This document shows positions 9,571 to 18,689 of a stretch of DNA of 64,000 bases, in pieces. Within the stretch, counting starts at the first letter, position 1. Each line of letters starts with the position of its first letter. The DNA is taken from positions 124,001 through 188,000 of the forward strand of contig CAWAIS010000002.1 of NCBI GenBank assembly GCA_963782255.1. Reading direction: 5' to 3'. The notes beneath the pieces are model-generated. The model searched no databases. It saw only the letters and a list, made by a program, of their open reading frames with translations, and had not been told where the DNA came from. This stretch comes from Roseiarcus sp963782255. GTDB lineage: Bacteria; Pseudomonadota; Alphaproteobacteria; Rhizobiales; Beijerinckiaceae. A program made the translations under genes and the position numbers.

Positions 9571-9826
9571 GCGTCGAACGGGGAACCGCCGACCGCTCGC
9601 GCCGCCTGCTCGGGGTTCAGGCCGTCGGCCCGCGCCCGCCGCCATGCGCCACGGCGTCGCGTCTTCTCTCCGCTTCGATATTTGGCGTCTTCGCTGCGAG
9701 AAGACGCGACGCCGCCCGACCGTTTTGGATAATCTGACCGGGCAGGCCAAAAACCTGCATGCGGGTCTCCAGAGGTTGGTTGATTCGCAACTCTCAGCTT
9801 CTCTCAACTTCGGAGACCCCATTCCT

Positions 9827-11260
9827 CTACTCAACACTCCTCTCATATCTGTCTGAACCCGGATGGCCCGCTGCAGCGCTTTTCACGACGCGCAACCTCG
9901 GCCGGCTTTCCGCTTCCGGCTTCGGCGGAGCGATCCAGCCGCGCGTCGACCCGGCATCGTGGGTGACGAGCAGGGCGACATGACCCGAGAGGCCGGCCCA
10001 TAAGTCGGGGCACAAAGTGAGTTCGCCCGTCGTCCAACGCCACGGAGAGGCGCTGAGCCGCTCCCCCGGATGCAGTCCGTTCTGCAGCCGCTCGTCGTCG
10101 AGAGAGACTGCGTAGGGCACCCCGCGGCTGCCCGAGAAGACGAGCCCGTGGAGCATGATCCCGAGCGCGCGCGGATCGGCGCCGCCGACGAGGGCCGGGA
10201 CGAAGGCGTTGGACTTCAGCCGAACGTCCCGCGCGTCGGAGGGGAAGAGGAATACCGCCGCGTCGCCTTGCGTGAGCGGACGATGAACCTCGCCGTCGAC
10301 GACAAGATGCAGGTCGGCTTCGCGCGAGGGCGTCCAGCCGATCGCCTCGGCTCGGGCCATCAGACGCTGACGCGCGAAGGCGAGAACCGGCCCCTCGAGC
10401 ATGACCGGGCGGCAGAAGTCGGCGTGCGTCTTCTCTCGACCCCGATCGAAAGCGTCGAGGGGCGTCCTGGCTTCGTCGAAGAAACCGCGGTTGCCCATCT
10501 CCATGTAGCTCTCGGCCGGCAGGTTGTTGGCGATAAGAATGTCGTGGCTGTCGAGTTCGACGTGCCAGTATGAGACTTCGTCGACCTCGATCTGGGCGAT
10601 GGTCGCGCCGTTGACGAGGTTCGCGGCCGGGATAAAGACCTCGCCGCAGAGATCGATGCAGATCGAATGGCCGGGCGAGACGCAGAGGTCCTGCGACGGC
10701 CGGTTAGGGCCGAACGCGTCTTCAGCGATTCGGATCGGATGCACGAGGCGCGGATTGGCGTGCGCGCGGCAGTCGACGACGCTATGGCCGAGCCACTTGA
10801 CCGGTCGAAGCTCGCCCGAGCTTGTCTGGACAAGGTCGCCGACCTGGAGCGTTTCGACCGGCGCGTCGCCCTGCGCCTTGCGGATCAGCGTGCCTTCGAC
10901 ATAGCAGGGGGCAGGGGTCAGTCCATTACTGACGAGAACATTGTAGCTGAGCGAACCCTCATGAAGAAACAATGAGGCGGTTGCGAGGCTGGTGGGCTGT
11001 GTGCCGGAATAGGAAAAATTCAATGTTTCGTTACCGTTCGTTCCGACCACGGCGTAAGGCGAGGTTGTTTGCGTCAATTGGAATTGAGTGAACGTTATGG
11101 AAGATGGATTTCCTCCTGGAATGGTCGCCGTCAGCGAGCCGGTCACGGTGTCGGTTGTGTAATCGACCGCTATGGTTCCCGTTATGGTGGCGAAAGTGTT
11201 TGTCGAATCGTTTTCAAGTTTCACGTCCGTGAAAGTAATGTCTACAATGTTATCAGCCAT
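9827..11260 (-). CDS. Hint-domain protein (Hedgehog/intein type)
   Basis: 477 residues. Residues 1-115 are a Thr/Ser/Gly-rich beta-type region with no cysteine, typical of an extracellular passenger. The Hint fold starts at 'PCYVEGTLIRKAQGDAPVE' (~residue 118) with the nucleophile-like cysteine and continues through 'LQVGDLVQT', 'HPIRIAEDAFG' and 'LCVSPGHSICID', whose histidine fits the conserved Hint motif. Residues ~330-470 match the C-terminal extension common to alphaproteobacterial Hint_2 proteins. No N-terminal signal peptide is visible. The start has GAGGCGAAG just upstream. The role of this family is not settled; autoprocessing or surface attachment is inferred from the fold. A decayed second copy of its C-terminal part lies at 41935-42115. 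Confidence 0.85.
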   Translation of the reverse strand: MADNIVDITFTDVKLENDSTNTFATITGTIAVDYTTDTVTGSLTATIPGGNPSSITFTQFQLTQTTSPYAVVGTNGNETLNFSYSGTQPTSLATASLFLHEGSLSYNVLVSNGLTPAPCYVEGTLIRKAQGDAPVETLQVGDLVQTSSGELRPVKWLGHSVVDCRAHANPRLVHPIRIAEDAFGPNRPSQDLCVSPGHSICIDLCGEVFIPAANLVNGATIAQIEVDEVSYWHVELDSHDILIANNLPAESYMEMGNRGFFDEARTPLDAFDRGREKTHADFCRPVMLEGPVLAFARQRLMARAEAIGWTPSREADLHLVVDGEVHRPLTQGDAAVFLFPSDARDVRLKSNAFVPALVGGADPRALGIMLHGLVFSGSRGVPYAVSLDDERLQNGLHPGERLSASPWRWTTGELTLCPDLWAGLSGHVALLVTHDAGSTRGWIAPPKPEAESRPRLRVVKSAAAGHPGSDRYERSVE

Positions 11261-11386
11261 AACTTCGCCTCGCCCCGATGCCCCTAAGCCGGACCGTGGC
11301 AGAGTAACAGCGAAATTGGTTTTGTCTATGGGCGACGCTATGATGGCATTCTGGTCGGGCTCGACCTAGCGCACTGGCGGAGCATA

Positions 11387-11434
11387 AGCCGCGGCGCAGG
11401 ATTTTGCGTCAGCCGCGGCGCAGGATTTTGCGTC
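11387..11434. repeat. Two tandem 24-bp units
   Basis: AGCCGCGGCGCAGGATTTTG plus GCGTC-type ending is repeated twice head to tail. It lies upstream of the Hint gene in a region without a clear gene. Confidence 0.8.
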
Positions 11435-11796
11435 GGGGCGATCAGGTTGGAGCCGATGCGTCCGGCGCGGCTCTTTCTGGTCCCTTTGAGGACCGCCATT
11501 TCCGCCGGCGCCCGAGCTGGTGCCGATCTCGCCATTCTCGCCGGCCGCCCCTCGCGACCGACAGGGCCGAGCCGTTTCCCGAGGCGTCGGGCGTCGTCGT
11601 TGCGAACGCGCCGGCGGCGCTTCCAGCGGGATCGATCGTGTTGGCGTCTGTCCCTCCGGCGCCTCCGGTCGCGAATGCAAGTTTACAGGAGTATTCGCGA
11701 TTTCTAAGCCCGTCCTCCCTTGGGCTCGACAACCTGATATCAATCGCCTTATTTTTGGTTGGCACCTTCGGTTAAGAGATATTTCGACTGTCTCTC
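11435..11796. other. Degraded region
   Basis: The minus strand encodes a short Gly/Thr/Asp-rich peptide (around 'GGAGGTDANTIDPAGSAAG') that resembles a fragment of a secreted repeat protein, then breaks into several frames. No gene can be supported. Confidence 0.3.
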
Positions 11797-12285
11797 ATGG
11801 GTGCAGCACGACCATTGGATTTGCGACACATGTTCGAGGCGACGCAGAACCGAACTCTCCGCTCAACCTTCGCACTTGAGGTAGATTACAGAGCCTCAAG
11901 TCGCGAAGATTTATTCTTGGCCTCGGGATGGGGTATCAGGGACGTCGGAGGGCCATATATAATGTCGTCAAGTGCGATGATTATAATTCCCAATTGGGGC
12001 CTTTCCAACCAGCATGCGTCAATAATATCGCTCATGCTCGCCTTGTCAAACCGTTCTCCAGTCGATGCCTTACTAATATCCGTCATGTCCAGCCGCAATT
12101 CAACCAACTATTTTATATCCAAAAATGATGCAATAATTGCCAAGTTCAATAATGTTATTTTGAATGACCGCGAAGACCATTTTGATATATTGATAAAAGT
12201 TGGGATTGACCCTCATAGATCCGAGTTTTGCGACCTGGTAAGGATAGACAAGCTTCGGATCGATAGAAATGCCTCGTCACGCTAG
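11797..12285 (+). CDS. Hypothetical protein, possibly a truncated surface-glycan-associated domain
   Basis: 162 codons, AT-richer than the surrounding IS DNA and similar in composition to the glycosyltransferase cluster at 13.7-18.3 kb. The segment 'LASGWGIRDVGGPYIMSSS' followed by alternating hydrophobic strands recalls the beta-sandwich domain that often accompanies glycosyltransferases and DUF4214 proteins ('GW...E..G.W'-type start). The match is weak. It may be a piece of a larger gene separated from the cluster by the IS1595 at 12448. Confidence 0.35.
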   Translation: MGAARPLDLRHMFEATQNRTLRSTFALEVDYRASSREDLFLASGWGIRDVGGPYIMSSSAMIIIPNWGLSNQHASIISLMLALSNRSPVDALLISVMSSRNSTNYFISKNDAIIAKFNNVILNDREDHFDILIKVGIDPHRSEFCDLVRIDKLRIDRNASSR

Positions 12286-12447
12286 TAATATTCTTAGGCG
12301 CGGCAGTCCTTTCTCCTGAGCGGAACTCAGGCCAAAAAAATATATACATTATCAGTAATTTATCGTCTTAGGCGCCCGGTCGCGCGAAGGGGTCTGCCTT
12401 TGTCCGGTCCTGCGAAAGGCATTACGCCCATTTCTCAAATACATATT

Positions 12448-13457
12448 ATGGCTATGCACTTGACTCAAGTTCGATCAACTGGTTGTGCCGGGGACAGGGG
12501 ATCTGCCGCCTCGGATTTCTTTCGCGGGGAGCGGACCGAGATCGACGGCTTGCTGCATCAACCTCAGGAACAGCAGTCCGCGCGATCCCGATGTTCGGCG
12601 ATTGAAGCGGAAGGTGTACTCATCCAGGTAATAGTCGATGTGTGTGACACTGACGGCTCCCTGGTGCGTCCCGAGCAGCCATCGCTTCAGCAGCGACGCG
12701 ACGCGGTTGGCCAGCGGCAACAGGTTTTCGCCCACGTCCGCGCTGGCGCGGGCGATTTCGCGGCGATAGCCCAGCCGGTCGAGTCCGTTGTAACCCCTCT
12801 AGTCGTCCGTGCGCACTTGGCTGCCAGGCTCAACCGAGGCGGTGATCGCCGCCTCCAGGCTCTTGGCTGAAGCGTCGGGCACGCGCGCCAGCCGGATGCG
12901 ACCGATCCCCTTGGCCGCCTGTTGAGCTGCGACCACCACCAATACCTTGCCTTGCGCTCCGCGCCCACGCTTGCCCGGTTTCGGGCCGCCGATGAAAATC
13001 TCGTCGACTTCGACCATGCCTTGCAGCCGCTCACGACCGAGACGAACCATCGCCCGACGCAATTTGTGCAGCAATGTCCACGCCGTGCGGTAGCTCCCCA
13101 GCCCCAACACCCGCTGCAGGCCCAGAGCGCTGGTCCCGCCTTTCTGGCTGGTCACGTGCCAGAGCGCTTCGAACCACACGCGCAAGGGCAAATGGGTGTC
13201 CGCGAACAGGCTTCCCGCCGTCGCCGACGTCTGTCGGTCGCACCGACGGCAGTGACGCAAGCCTCGCGCCGTCACCCAATGATCCGCCGTGCCGCATATC
13301 GGACAGCGGAAGCCTTCCGGCCACCGCAGCCGCGCGACATAGTCAAGGCACGCTGCTTCGTCTACGAACCAAGCGCGAAACTCCAGCACCGTGCGGGGAT
13401 AATCAGCCACGGCCGAACCACAACAGCTTGGGCCACTTGAGTTAAGTGCATAGCCCT
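12448..13457 (-). mobile_element. IS1595-family insertion sequence, copy 2 (1010 bp)
   Basis: Near-identical to the element at 6015-7024 in opposite orientation, with the same terminal repeats. AATACATATT occurs immediately outside both ends (12438-12447 and 13458-13467), a 10-bp duplication. Its transposase gene is broken, so it depends on another copy. Confidence 0.9.
12475..13410 (-). pseudogene. IS1595 transposase with one nonsense mutation
   Basis: Identical in layout to the 311-codon gene at 6062 but the TGG codon in 'TDDWRGYN' has become TAG (about 12799). This stops translation just after the second catalytic aspartate. The downstream part stays in frame, so the change is recent. The first half still encodes the zinc ribbon and 'VEVDEIFIGG'. 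Confidence 0.9.
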
Positions 13458-13467
13458 AATACATATT

Positions 13468-13719
13468 TCACCGCGGACCATTTTGGGGCGGATCAACGGA
13501 AAGGTCGCGACCTCTTCCTTGGCTTACGGGCCGTCCGCGTCCTCGTTCGCTTCGCCCCCCGCCCATTGGTAGAGGTGGGGATCTCGCCGAATACCGTTCG
13601 AAGGTTTGACTAAGATCTTACCTGGCACCGGAAAAAGCCACTCTTAACTTGAAAGTGAAATGGTGCTACCAACTTGAGACCTCCGCTGCGCCCAATCGTC
13701 TTGCTCGCCCTGCCCGAGG
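13468..13719. other. Spacer upstream of the glycosyltransferase cluster
   Basis: No gene seen. It should hold the promoter of the four-gene cluster, but no convincing -35/-10 pair stands out. Confidence 0.35.
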
Positions 13720-15525
13720 ATGTTAGTGAGCGCTCACGATTTAGGTGAGCGGAACGTGTTTTCATATTGGCTAAAGATGGGGTCGTCGAAGGAATTGGCG
13801 AAAACACGAGGTCCCGAAGAAACCGGACGCACCGCAACTGGGGATCAACCGTCTATCGCCCAGGCCATGGACTTAATGGCGGAGAGGCGTTGGCCTGAAG
13901 CGGCCCGACTGCTTCGGATTATCCTTTCAAAGAAACCCGACCCGTCCGTGTGGATGCAATATGGACATGCGCTCAAAGAAGCTGGCTTCTTCAGCCAAGC
14001 CGAGGCCGCCTATCGAGAGGCAGGCGCGGGCTTGGGTGAAAGTGAGGACATTTATCTACAACTTGGTCATTTACGCAAGGTAACCGGCCATTTTGCGCTG
14101 GCAAAAGAAAGCTATCGTATAGCTCGCAGTCTCGGAAGTGATGAGAATTCGGCTGTGAGTGACGCCGCGCAAAACAACTTGTCTTTGGGAGGGCTGACCA
14201 ATACGTTAATCCAAAAAGGCAATAATTCCTTGACGACGTTGTTCTTTTCGTGTGCTTCGAAACTTGGTTCAGTACTGGATGGATCTATTGACAAAGAGGC
14301 ATTGGGAGGCGCGAATTATTCTTATAGTTTTGCGATGCGGGGTTTCCAGAGAGCAGCAAATCAGTTGGGAATCGAGTGGTCATTTTTGGCCGCGCCACAG
14401 TACATTCCAGACGTGACCGCTATCACAGATCAACCGAATGCGGTGCACATCAATTTTGCGCCACCAAAACATGCGCGACTACTGAAAGGTGCTTACAACA
14501 TCTTGGCGTTTGCGTGGGAATTCCCAGCGCTTACGTTGGAGTGGAATATCGCACACGCGTTTTCGGATCCAACGCATATGCTTGATCTTTTTGATGAAAT
14601 ATGGATTCCATCCCGTTTCGGTGTAGAGGTCGTACGAAAACACACGAAACGCACAGTATCGTTCGTCCCAAGCCCGATCATCTCCGAGCAAGAGGAATTG
14701 GGTTCAAGCCATAACCTTCACAGGCAGAAAGATAGGCACGTAGACTTTAATCGCATCGACTGGATTCCTCTTTCAATTTTCCCTCGATTTCAGCCGCAGT
14801 TTAATCTCGAGGCAAGGAACCGTGGGCGCAAGATATTCGAGATTATTGATCTGGAAGCAGGCTCGCAGCACTCAAATGTTTATCTAACAATGTTCAATCC
14901 ACACGATCTCCGCAAGCAGGTTCGTCCCCTGATCGACGGTTTTCTCGAATTTCAAAAGACGGTTAGCGATGCTATTTTGCTAATCAAAGCCGTGTCGGAT
15001 ATTGATGACAACACGAATATCAATGGAAGCATAGTTGGACGTCAATTCATGAGAGATTTTGTATTAGTACATCCGTACGCGAGTGAATCGATTTGGATAA
15101 CTAATTGCTCGCTAAGCGAACGGGAGCTCGAAGCGCTTTATTCGATGGTAAACTTCTATCTATGCACGTCATATTGCGAGGGACAAAATTTGCCAATTCT
15201 AGAGGCAATGAAACGGGGTGTCATTCCGATTAGTCCAAATCATACCGCCATGGCTGACTATATCAACGAGAAAAATTCGATCATTCTGCCGTCAACGACA
15301 AGGCCCTGCGCAGAACTCATGGAGGTGTACCGTCTTTGGGGATATTCGACTAACGTAGTTGAGCCGGAGGATGTTACAAGAGCACTTCTAACAGCTTCAA
15401 AGCTTGATGAACGAAGCAGAAATATGTTGAGTGAGCACGCGATTCATACAGTTTCAGACAGGTATAATTCGCAAATCCTAACAAACGCTCTTACGAAAAT
15501 ATGGGGCGGGGTGGGGGTCGGATAA
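13720..15525 (+). CDS. Glycosyltransferase with N-terminal TPR-like region
   Basis: 601 residues. Residues ~45-150 form TPR-like helices ('AMDLMAERRWPEAARLLRII', 'WMQYGHALKEAGFFSQAEAA', 'LGHFRK'-type repeats). Residues ~185-600 form a GT-B glycosyltransferase related to GT4: 'NILAFAWEFPAL', 'DEIWIPSRFGVEVVRKH' and the acceptor/donor-side motif 'YLCTSYCEGQNLPILEAMKR', where the E-x7-E signature sits. It probably transfers a sugar to a surface polysaccharide or protein glycan in the cytoplasm. The start is uncertain; GTG at 13756 has a better upstream purine run. The stop overlaps the next ATG by one base (TAATG), showing an operon. Lower GC than the flanking IS DNA. Confidence 0.85.
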   Translation: MLVSAHDLGERNVFSYWLKMGSSKELAKTRGPEETGRTATGDQPSIAQAMDLMAERRWPEAARLLRIILSKKPDPSVWMQYGHALKEAGFFSQAEAAYREAGAGLGESEDIYLQLGHLRKVTGHFALAKESYRIARSLGSDENSAVSDAAQNNLSLGGLTNTLIQKGNNSLTTLFFSCASKLGSVLDGSIDKEALGGANYSYSFAMRGFQRAANQLGIEWSFLAAPQYIPDVTAITDQPNAVHINFAPPKHARLLKGAYNILAFAWEFPALTLEWNIAHAFSDPTHMLDLFDEIWIPSRFGVEVVRKHTKRTVSFVPSPIISEQEELGSSHNLHRQKDRHVDFNRIDWIPLSIFPRFQPQFNLEARNRGRKIFEIIDLEAGSQHSNVYLTMFNPHDLRKQVRPLIDGFLEFQKTVSDAILLIKAVSDIDDNTNINGSIVGRQFMRDFVLVHPYASESIWITNCSLSERELEALYSMVNFYLCTSYCEGQNLPILEAMKRGVIPISPNHTAMADYINEKNSIILPSTTRPCAELMEVYRLWGYSTNVVEPEDVTRALLTASKLDERSRNMLSEHAIHTVSDRYNSQILTNALTKIWGGVGVG

Positions 15526-16649
15526 TGATTGAATCTTACCTAGACATCTCGCCAATTTTTGAGAATCATTGGACGGGTATCCCGATCGTAACTGCGGAGA
15601 TAGCGCGACAGGCTATCGACGATCGAGATATCTCATGGCATTTTGTATACGACAACATTCTGGTCCAAACGGACGTTGTGCAGGAGATGTTAATCAGACG
15701 ATCCGGGGGCGACTATTTAGCCAATCTCAATCAACAATTGTGGAATGGATCTGTAATCGAACGGGCCAAAGTTACCGACGCATCGTGTATCTTTCCGAAT
15801 GTTAAGGCCCTGAGACGTGTTTTCAAAAAAGAAGCTTTGATCGTCCATGACCTTAGCACTCTTTTGACTCCTGAATTCCATAACCAAGATACGGTCTCCT
15901 TCCATGCAAACCGGATACGACAGGACATTGAGAGCAGCGATATTGTCTTTTGCGTCTCGAAGGCGACGAAGGGGGACGTCGACGCATATTTTCCCCAAGC
16001 CCGAACAAAGACCTCGGTGCTGCCTCTGGGCATTCGAATGGACGCTTGCACCGTAAGCGATTGGGTAGCAAGTCGGTGCCAGGTACAGTATGAACCCTAC
16101 ATTTGCGTTTTGGGCACAATAGAGCCGAGAAAAAACGGCCGGATAGTGCTTGAGTTGTTGAAGCGTCATCCGGACATTTTAGAGCGCTTTCGGGTTGTAT
16201 TTGTCGGCAGGGACGGGTGGAAAGACGAAAAGGCCATGTTGCTAGCCGGCCTAAGCGAAAGCGGTATAGACGCGAGGCGAATCCTTTTTACCGGGTTTGT
16301 GTCGGAAGAAGTAAAGCTTAAGCTGTTGTTAAACTGCAGTTTTTGCGTGTATCCTTCGTTCTTCGAGGGTTATGGAATTCCGGTCGCCGAAGCCGCAGCG
16401 CTCGGCAAATTTGTCGCCTGCTCCAACTCAAGCAGCATGCCGGAAGTCGCTCCTGAAATGTGCTTCTTTTTTGATCCGTTGGAGGTGTCCTCACTGGCGC
16501 AGGCAATTTATCGCGCTGAAAAGGCAAGCCGGCTTAGCCGTTTGGATCAAATGAGTTATCCAGATATTCAGGCAAGGCTCAAAGCGCGTGATTGGGACCG
16601 GGGCTATGCCGCGATCCGCGATTGGCTTGTGAAGGAGCCTTCCCAGTGA
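15525..16649 (+). CDS. GT4-family glycosyltransferase
   Basis: 374 residues starting at 'MIESYLDISPIFENHWTGIP', chosen because its ATG overlaps the previous stop. The N-terminal Rossmann half includes 'IVHDLSTLLTPEFH' and 'CVSKATKGDVDAYFP'. The C-terminal half has 'YICVLGTIEPRKN', the classical GT4 donor-site segment, and the E-x7-E motif 'YPSFFEGYGIPVAEAAALGK', where the two glutamates bind the nucleotide-sugar. It belongs to the mannosyl/galactosyltransferase-like group; the exact sugar is unknown. Its stop overlaps the next gene's GTG (GTGA). Confidence 0.9.
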   Translation: MIESYLDISPIFENHWTGIPIVTAEIARQAIDDRDISWHFVYDNILVQTDVVQEMLIRRSGGDYLANLNQQLWNGSVIERAKVTDASCIFPNVKALRRVFKKEALIVHDLSTLLTPEFHNQDTVSFHANRIRQDIESSDIVFCVSKATKGDVDAYFPQARTKTSVLPLGIRMDACTVSDWVASRCQVQYEPYICVLGTIEPRKNGRIVLELLKRHPDILERFRVVFVGRDGWKDEKAMLLAGLSESGIDARRILFTGFVSEEVKLKLLLNCSFCVYPSFFEGYGIPVAEAAALGKFVACSNSSSMPEVAPEMCFFFDPLEVSSLAQAIYRAEKASRLSRLDQMSYPDIQARLKARDWDRGYAAIRDWLVKEPSQ

Positions 16650-17332
16650 CGTTTTACGCGCCAGTGTCAGGGGCGGACGAGATCCGGCTTGTTGGCCCGA
16701 AACTGACCGGCCTCGCTTACCCAGCGCAAGGCCCGCTTTGCTGCGCTCTTCAGCTTGTGTCCGGCGATATCGTCGTCCGCGTAGTTCGGGCGGACAAGTT
16801 CTCAGAAAACGCCCTTGGCAAGGGATTGCGCGACGGATGGTGCGGCTTTGAAGTCGAACCGGTCGACGCTGACTTCATCTTTTCAGACGTACTGACTTTG
16901 TGTTGCGCGATATCACTCAAGTCTTTGTTCGTTCTGAGATATGATTCATGGGCTTTGAAGCGTAAGGCACAGCCAATGGCGCTTCGCGTGGACTCTCTCG
17001 AAACTTTATTGAATGACGCATCCCCGAGAGCAGCATGCGACGGAGCAGCTTATTGGGCGCTACTAGAGCGAAGCACCAAATCGGACGACAATCGGCTATT
17101 TCTTGAGCGGCTTTATCTTGCGCTCCTTGGAAGGTCCATCGATGGTGAAGCTTTAAACTTCTATCTGCAACTTTTGCGCAACGGCGTCGGACGCCAAGTC
17201 GCTTTCAATGAGGTCGCAAACTCCGAAGAGTTCGCAAGCAAGGTAAGAGGCAGGTTCTTGTCGCCATTTAGTGGCGAATTCCCGGTTATCCCCAAATTCA
17301 TGACTTCGACAAGACAAGATAGCTGGAATTGA
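16646..17332 (+). CDS. DUF4214-domain protein
   Basis: 228 residues from a GTG that overlaps the stop of the upstream glycosyltransferase by four bases. The N-terminal ~110 residues are a beta-rich module of unknown type ('LVSGDIVVRVVRADKF'). The C-terminal part, 'RLFLERLYLALLGRSIDGEA' followed by 'FYLQLLRNGVGRQ' and 'EFASKV', is a clear DUF4214 domain. DUF4214 is known in surface and polysaccharide-related proteins of proteobacteria. It likely works with the adjacent transferases. Confidence 0.8.
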   Translation: MTFYAPVSGADEIRLVGPKLTGLAYPAQGPLCCALQLVSGDIVVRVVRADKFSENALGKGLRDGWCGFEVEPVDADFIFSDVLTLCCAISLKSLFVLRYDSWALKRKAQPMALRVDSLETLLNDASPRAACDGAAYWALLERSTKSDDNRLFLERLYLALLGRSIDGEALNFYLQLLRNGVGRQVAFNEVANSEEFASKVRGRFLSPFSGEFPVIPKFMTSTRQDSWN

Positions 17333-17383
17333 GTACCACTAGAAAAAATTCGACGACCTGTTGGTCAAAAGGATGAGGTGATT

Positions 17384-18334
17384 ATGGTCTCACGCAACGA
17401 AGTCATCTCCGCTTATAGAGGTATTCTTGGGCGCTCGCCAGAGAGCGAAGAGGTAATAATTTCTCATTTGCGTTGCGATTCTTTGGAAGAGCTGCTTAGC
17501 AAATTTCTCAGCTCTCCGGAGTTCACTAGGTCGACTGCTGGCAGACTTAATCCTCTTGAGTGGCCAGCCATCGAAGTGGAAGTAGACACGAATGCGCAAA
17601 ATCTAAATGCCATGCTGGAGCACGTCAATGCAACTTGGTCGCGCCTTGGAGCGACTGAACCTCTTTGGTCGGTCCTAACGCATCCGGAATACAAGCCTGA
17701 GGTCGTTACGCAGAACAAGGAAAAGTTTTTTGCATCCGGCCAGCGAGACGTAAAGGTGTTCCAGGCGTTCTTGCAGCGAAATAAGATTACCTTTCCTAGC
17801 GGGTCGACTTGTTTTGAGCTTGGTTGTGGAGTCGGCCGCGTAACTTTCGCTCTAGCCCCATTGTTCCGGAATGTCCTTGCGGCAGATGTATCTGGGAACC
17901 ACCTCATGATCGCGAGTGAAACGAATAGGAAGAATGGTGTTAAGAATATTTCGTTTTTCCATGTTAGGTCGCTGCAGGATATTCAAAGCATCCCGCCCTT
18001 TAACGTGTTTTATTCGGTAATAGTTCTTCAGCATAATCCGCCGCCTGTTATTAGCTATATTTTGAGAGCTGTTTTGCAAAGATTGGCAAGAGACGGAATA
18101 GCTTTCTTTCAGATTCCAACTTACTGCTGCTCTTATAATTTCGAAGTTAGCGAATATTTGCAGAATAATCGATCGATCGAAATGGAGATGCACTTGCTAC
18201 CACAGGAGAAAATTTTGGACATCATTTACGCAGCCGGTTGCAAGCTTGTCGAGATCCGTGAAGACGATTTTACAGGCATGGCTCAAGGAGTCTCAAATAC
18301 GTTCCTAGTCAGGAAGCACGGCGAAAGCCATTGA
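17384..18334 (+). CDS. SAM-dependent methyltransferase with DUF4214-like N-terminus
   Basis: 316 residues. The start at 17384 has AAGGATGAGG seven bases upstream; a GTG two codons earlier is less likely. Residues 1-45 ('VISAYRGILGRSPESEE' and 'LLSKFLSSPEF') resemble half a DUF4214 repeat, like the C-terminus of the preceding gene. The class I methyltransferase domain begins at 'FELGCGVGRVTFALA' (SAM-binding glycine motif I), followed by 'VLAADVSGNHL' (motif II) and 'FYSVIVLQHNPPP' (motif IV). It most likely methylates a sugar or the glycan end made by the upstream transferases. Last gene of the cluster. Confidence 0.85.
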   Translation: MVSRNEVISAYRGILGRSPESEEVIISHLRCDSLEELLSKFLSSPEFTRSTAGRLNPLEWPAIEVEVDTNAQNLNAMLEHVNATWSRLGATEPLWSVLTHPEYKPEVVTQNKEKFFASGQRDVKVFQAFLQRNKITFPSGSTCFELGCGVGRVTFALAPLFRNVLAADVSGNHLMIASETNRKNGVKNISFFHVRSLQDIQSIPPFNVFYSVIVLQHNPPPVISYILRAVLQRLARDGIAFFQIPTYCCSYNFEVSEYLQNNRSIEMEMHLLPQEKILDIIYAAGCKLVEIREDDFTGMAQGVSNTFLVRKHGESH

Positions 18335-18689
18335 GCACCACCGGCGCGCGCTCGATTTGGCATTGCCAAAGTTCGTTGCGGGGGGCAATCTCGAGAGCGC
18401 GAAGGTCAGCGGCTGCGGGCAACCCGAAGTCAGGTTTTTCCGAACGCGCGGTCGTCGTTGGCGGTGCCTGCCTTTGTCGGGGCGGAGGGTTTGCTTGTCG
18501 CTTAACCAACAAGATTCATGCTATTTGCTCGGCAGGCTTTTCGCTCTGTACGAGCTTGTCGAGATGGCAGCGCTTGGTCGCGGCGTCCACGCAACGATAA
18601 GGGACAATTTGTATGACGCAGCGGCCTCCCAGCCGCGAAGCATTTTTCCTCTGCTCGACCAAAAATCCGAACGGAATCTTGCCTTACTC
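18335..18689. other. No supportable gene
   Basis: Spacer between the methyltransferase and repeat C. No domain, RNA or terminator was recognised. Confidence 0.4.

Noticed and set aside
10070..10975. Plus-strand open frames opposite the Hint gene
   Set aside because: Shadows of the minus-strand gene; composition and lack of domains argue against them.
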